Below are positions 63,940 to 64,000 of a stretch of 64,000 bases of DNA, in pieces. Source of the stretch: Rhizobium grahamii CCGE 502 (lineage in GTDB: Bacteria > Pseudomonadota > Alphaproteobacteria > Rhizobiales > Rhizobiaceae). The notes beneath the pieces were generated by a model. The model was not told where the DNA came from. It did not search any database and was given only the letters and a program-made list of their open reading frames with translations. Numbering within the stretch: position 1 is the first letter of the stretch; each line of letters opens with the position of its first letter. The stretch is taken from the NCBI RefSeq assembly GCF_000298315.2, contig NZ_AEYE02000036.1:62001-126000 (forward strand), written 5' to 3'. The position numbers and the translations under genes were made by a program.

Positions 63940-64000
63940 TGAAAGGCCAGCCTTGGAAGTTAAGAGTGGGGCTTGTGAGCAATCGACCTGACCAAGACAG

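Overview
The window looks like accessory DNA, perhaps from a large plasmid or second chromosome, of a Rhizobiales alphaproteobacterium (Rhizobium / Sinorhizobium / Agrobacterium type). The evidence is the density of sugar and amino-acid ABC cassettes with GntR or LysR regulators, a DUF1127 protein next to CCUCCUCCC hairpin RNAs, a pRiA4b ORF-3 family protein, and many decayed genes between intact operons. I see no rRNA, tRNA, CRISPR array, phage block or complete insertion sequence.

Layout. 1-2.5 kb: the end of a PoxB-like enzyme, an AraC regulator, two decayed genes (HD-type hydrolase, TetR) and a VOC protein. 2.7-12.4 kb: a sugar-type ABC operon (gntR, ATPase, permease, binding protein, PfpI-like) divergent from four catabolic genes (Ldh-family dehydrogenase, Fe-type alcohol dehydrogenase, aldehyde dehydrogenase, formamidase-like hydrolase). 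A perfect 12-bp palindrome lies between the two arms. 12.4-18.5 kb: sparse region with a deleted old-yellow-enzyme gene, a PfpI / aldo-keto reductase pair, DUF1488, an epoxide-hydrolase-like protein, a Cys-rich secreted protein and a possible sRNA. 18.5-27.6 kb: a second sugar operon (binding protein, ATPase, permease, aldose epimerase, GMC oxidoreductase, galactonate dehydratase dgoD, SDR) with a divergent FadR-type regulator and a 9+9 bp operator-like repeat. 28-30 kb: an NmrA-like protein and a divergent LysR. 30.5-37.6 kb: an arabinofuranoside module (GH51 enzyme, binding protein, two permeases, a convergent MalK-type ATPase, and an unusual ArsR-like regulator with a large C-terminal domain). 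38-39.7 kb: a class III cyclase with TolB-like and TPR regions.

39.8-47.8 kb: a polar amino-acid ABC cassette with a divergent HutC-type regulator, a flavin monooxygenase and two divergent ureohydrolases. This suggests import and nitrogen release from a guanidino compound. One ureohydrolase has His in place of a metal-ligand Asp. 47.9-48.4 kb: a DUF1127 gene followed by four tandem hairpins that each present the same CCUCCUCCC loop, matching the alphaproteobacterial cuckoo RNA arrangement. 48.6-57 kb: stress or envelope genes (PepSY-like, glycine-zipper protein, frameshifted phospholipase D-like protein) mixed with decayed genes (NAD(P)-binding protein, fatty-acid desaturase, Opp-type ATPase) and a TetR/SDR pair. 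57-64 kb: a PhnD-like binding protein, a glycan module (acyltransferase, GT2, ABC exporter) and a decayed FAD oxidoreductase.

The most notable signals are the hairpin RNA array, the ureohydrolase pair with the Asp-to-His change, a hairpin placed just after the binding-protein gene in all four multi-gene ABC cassettes, and several clean inverted-repeat operators. All identifications rest on reading motifs by eye; no database search was possible.
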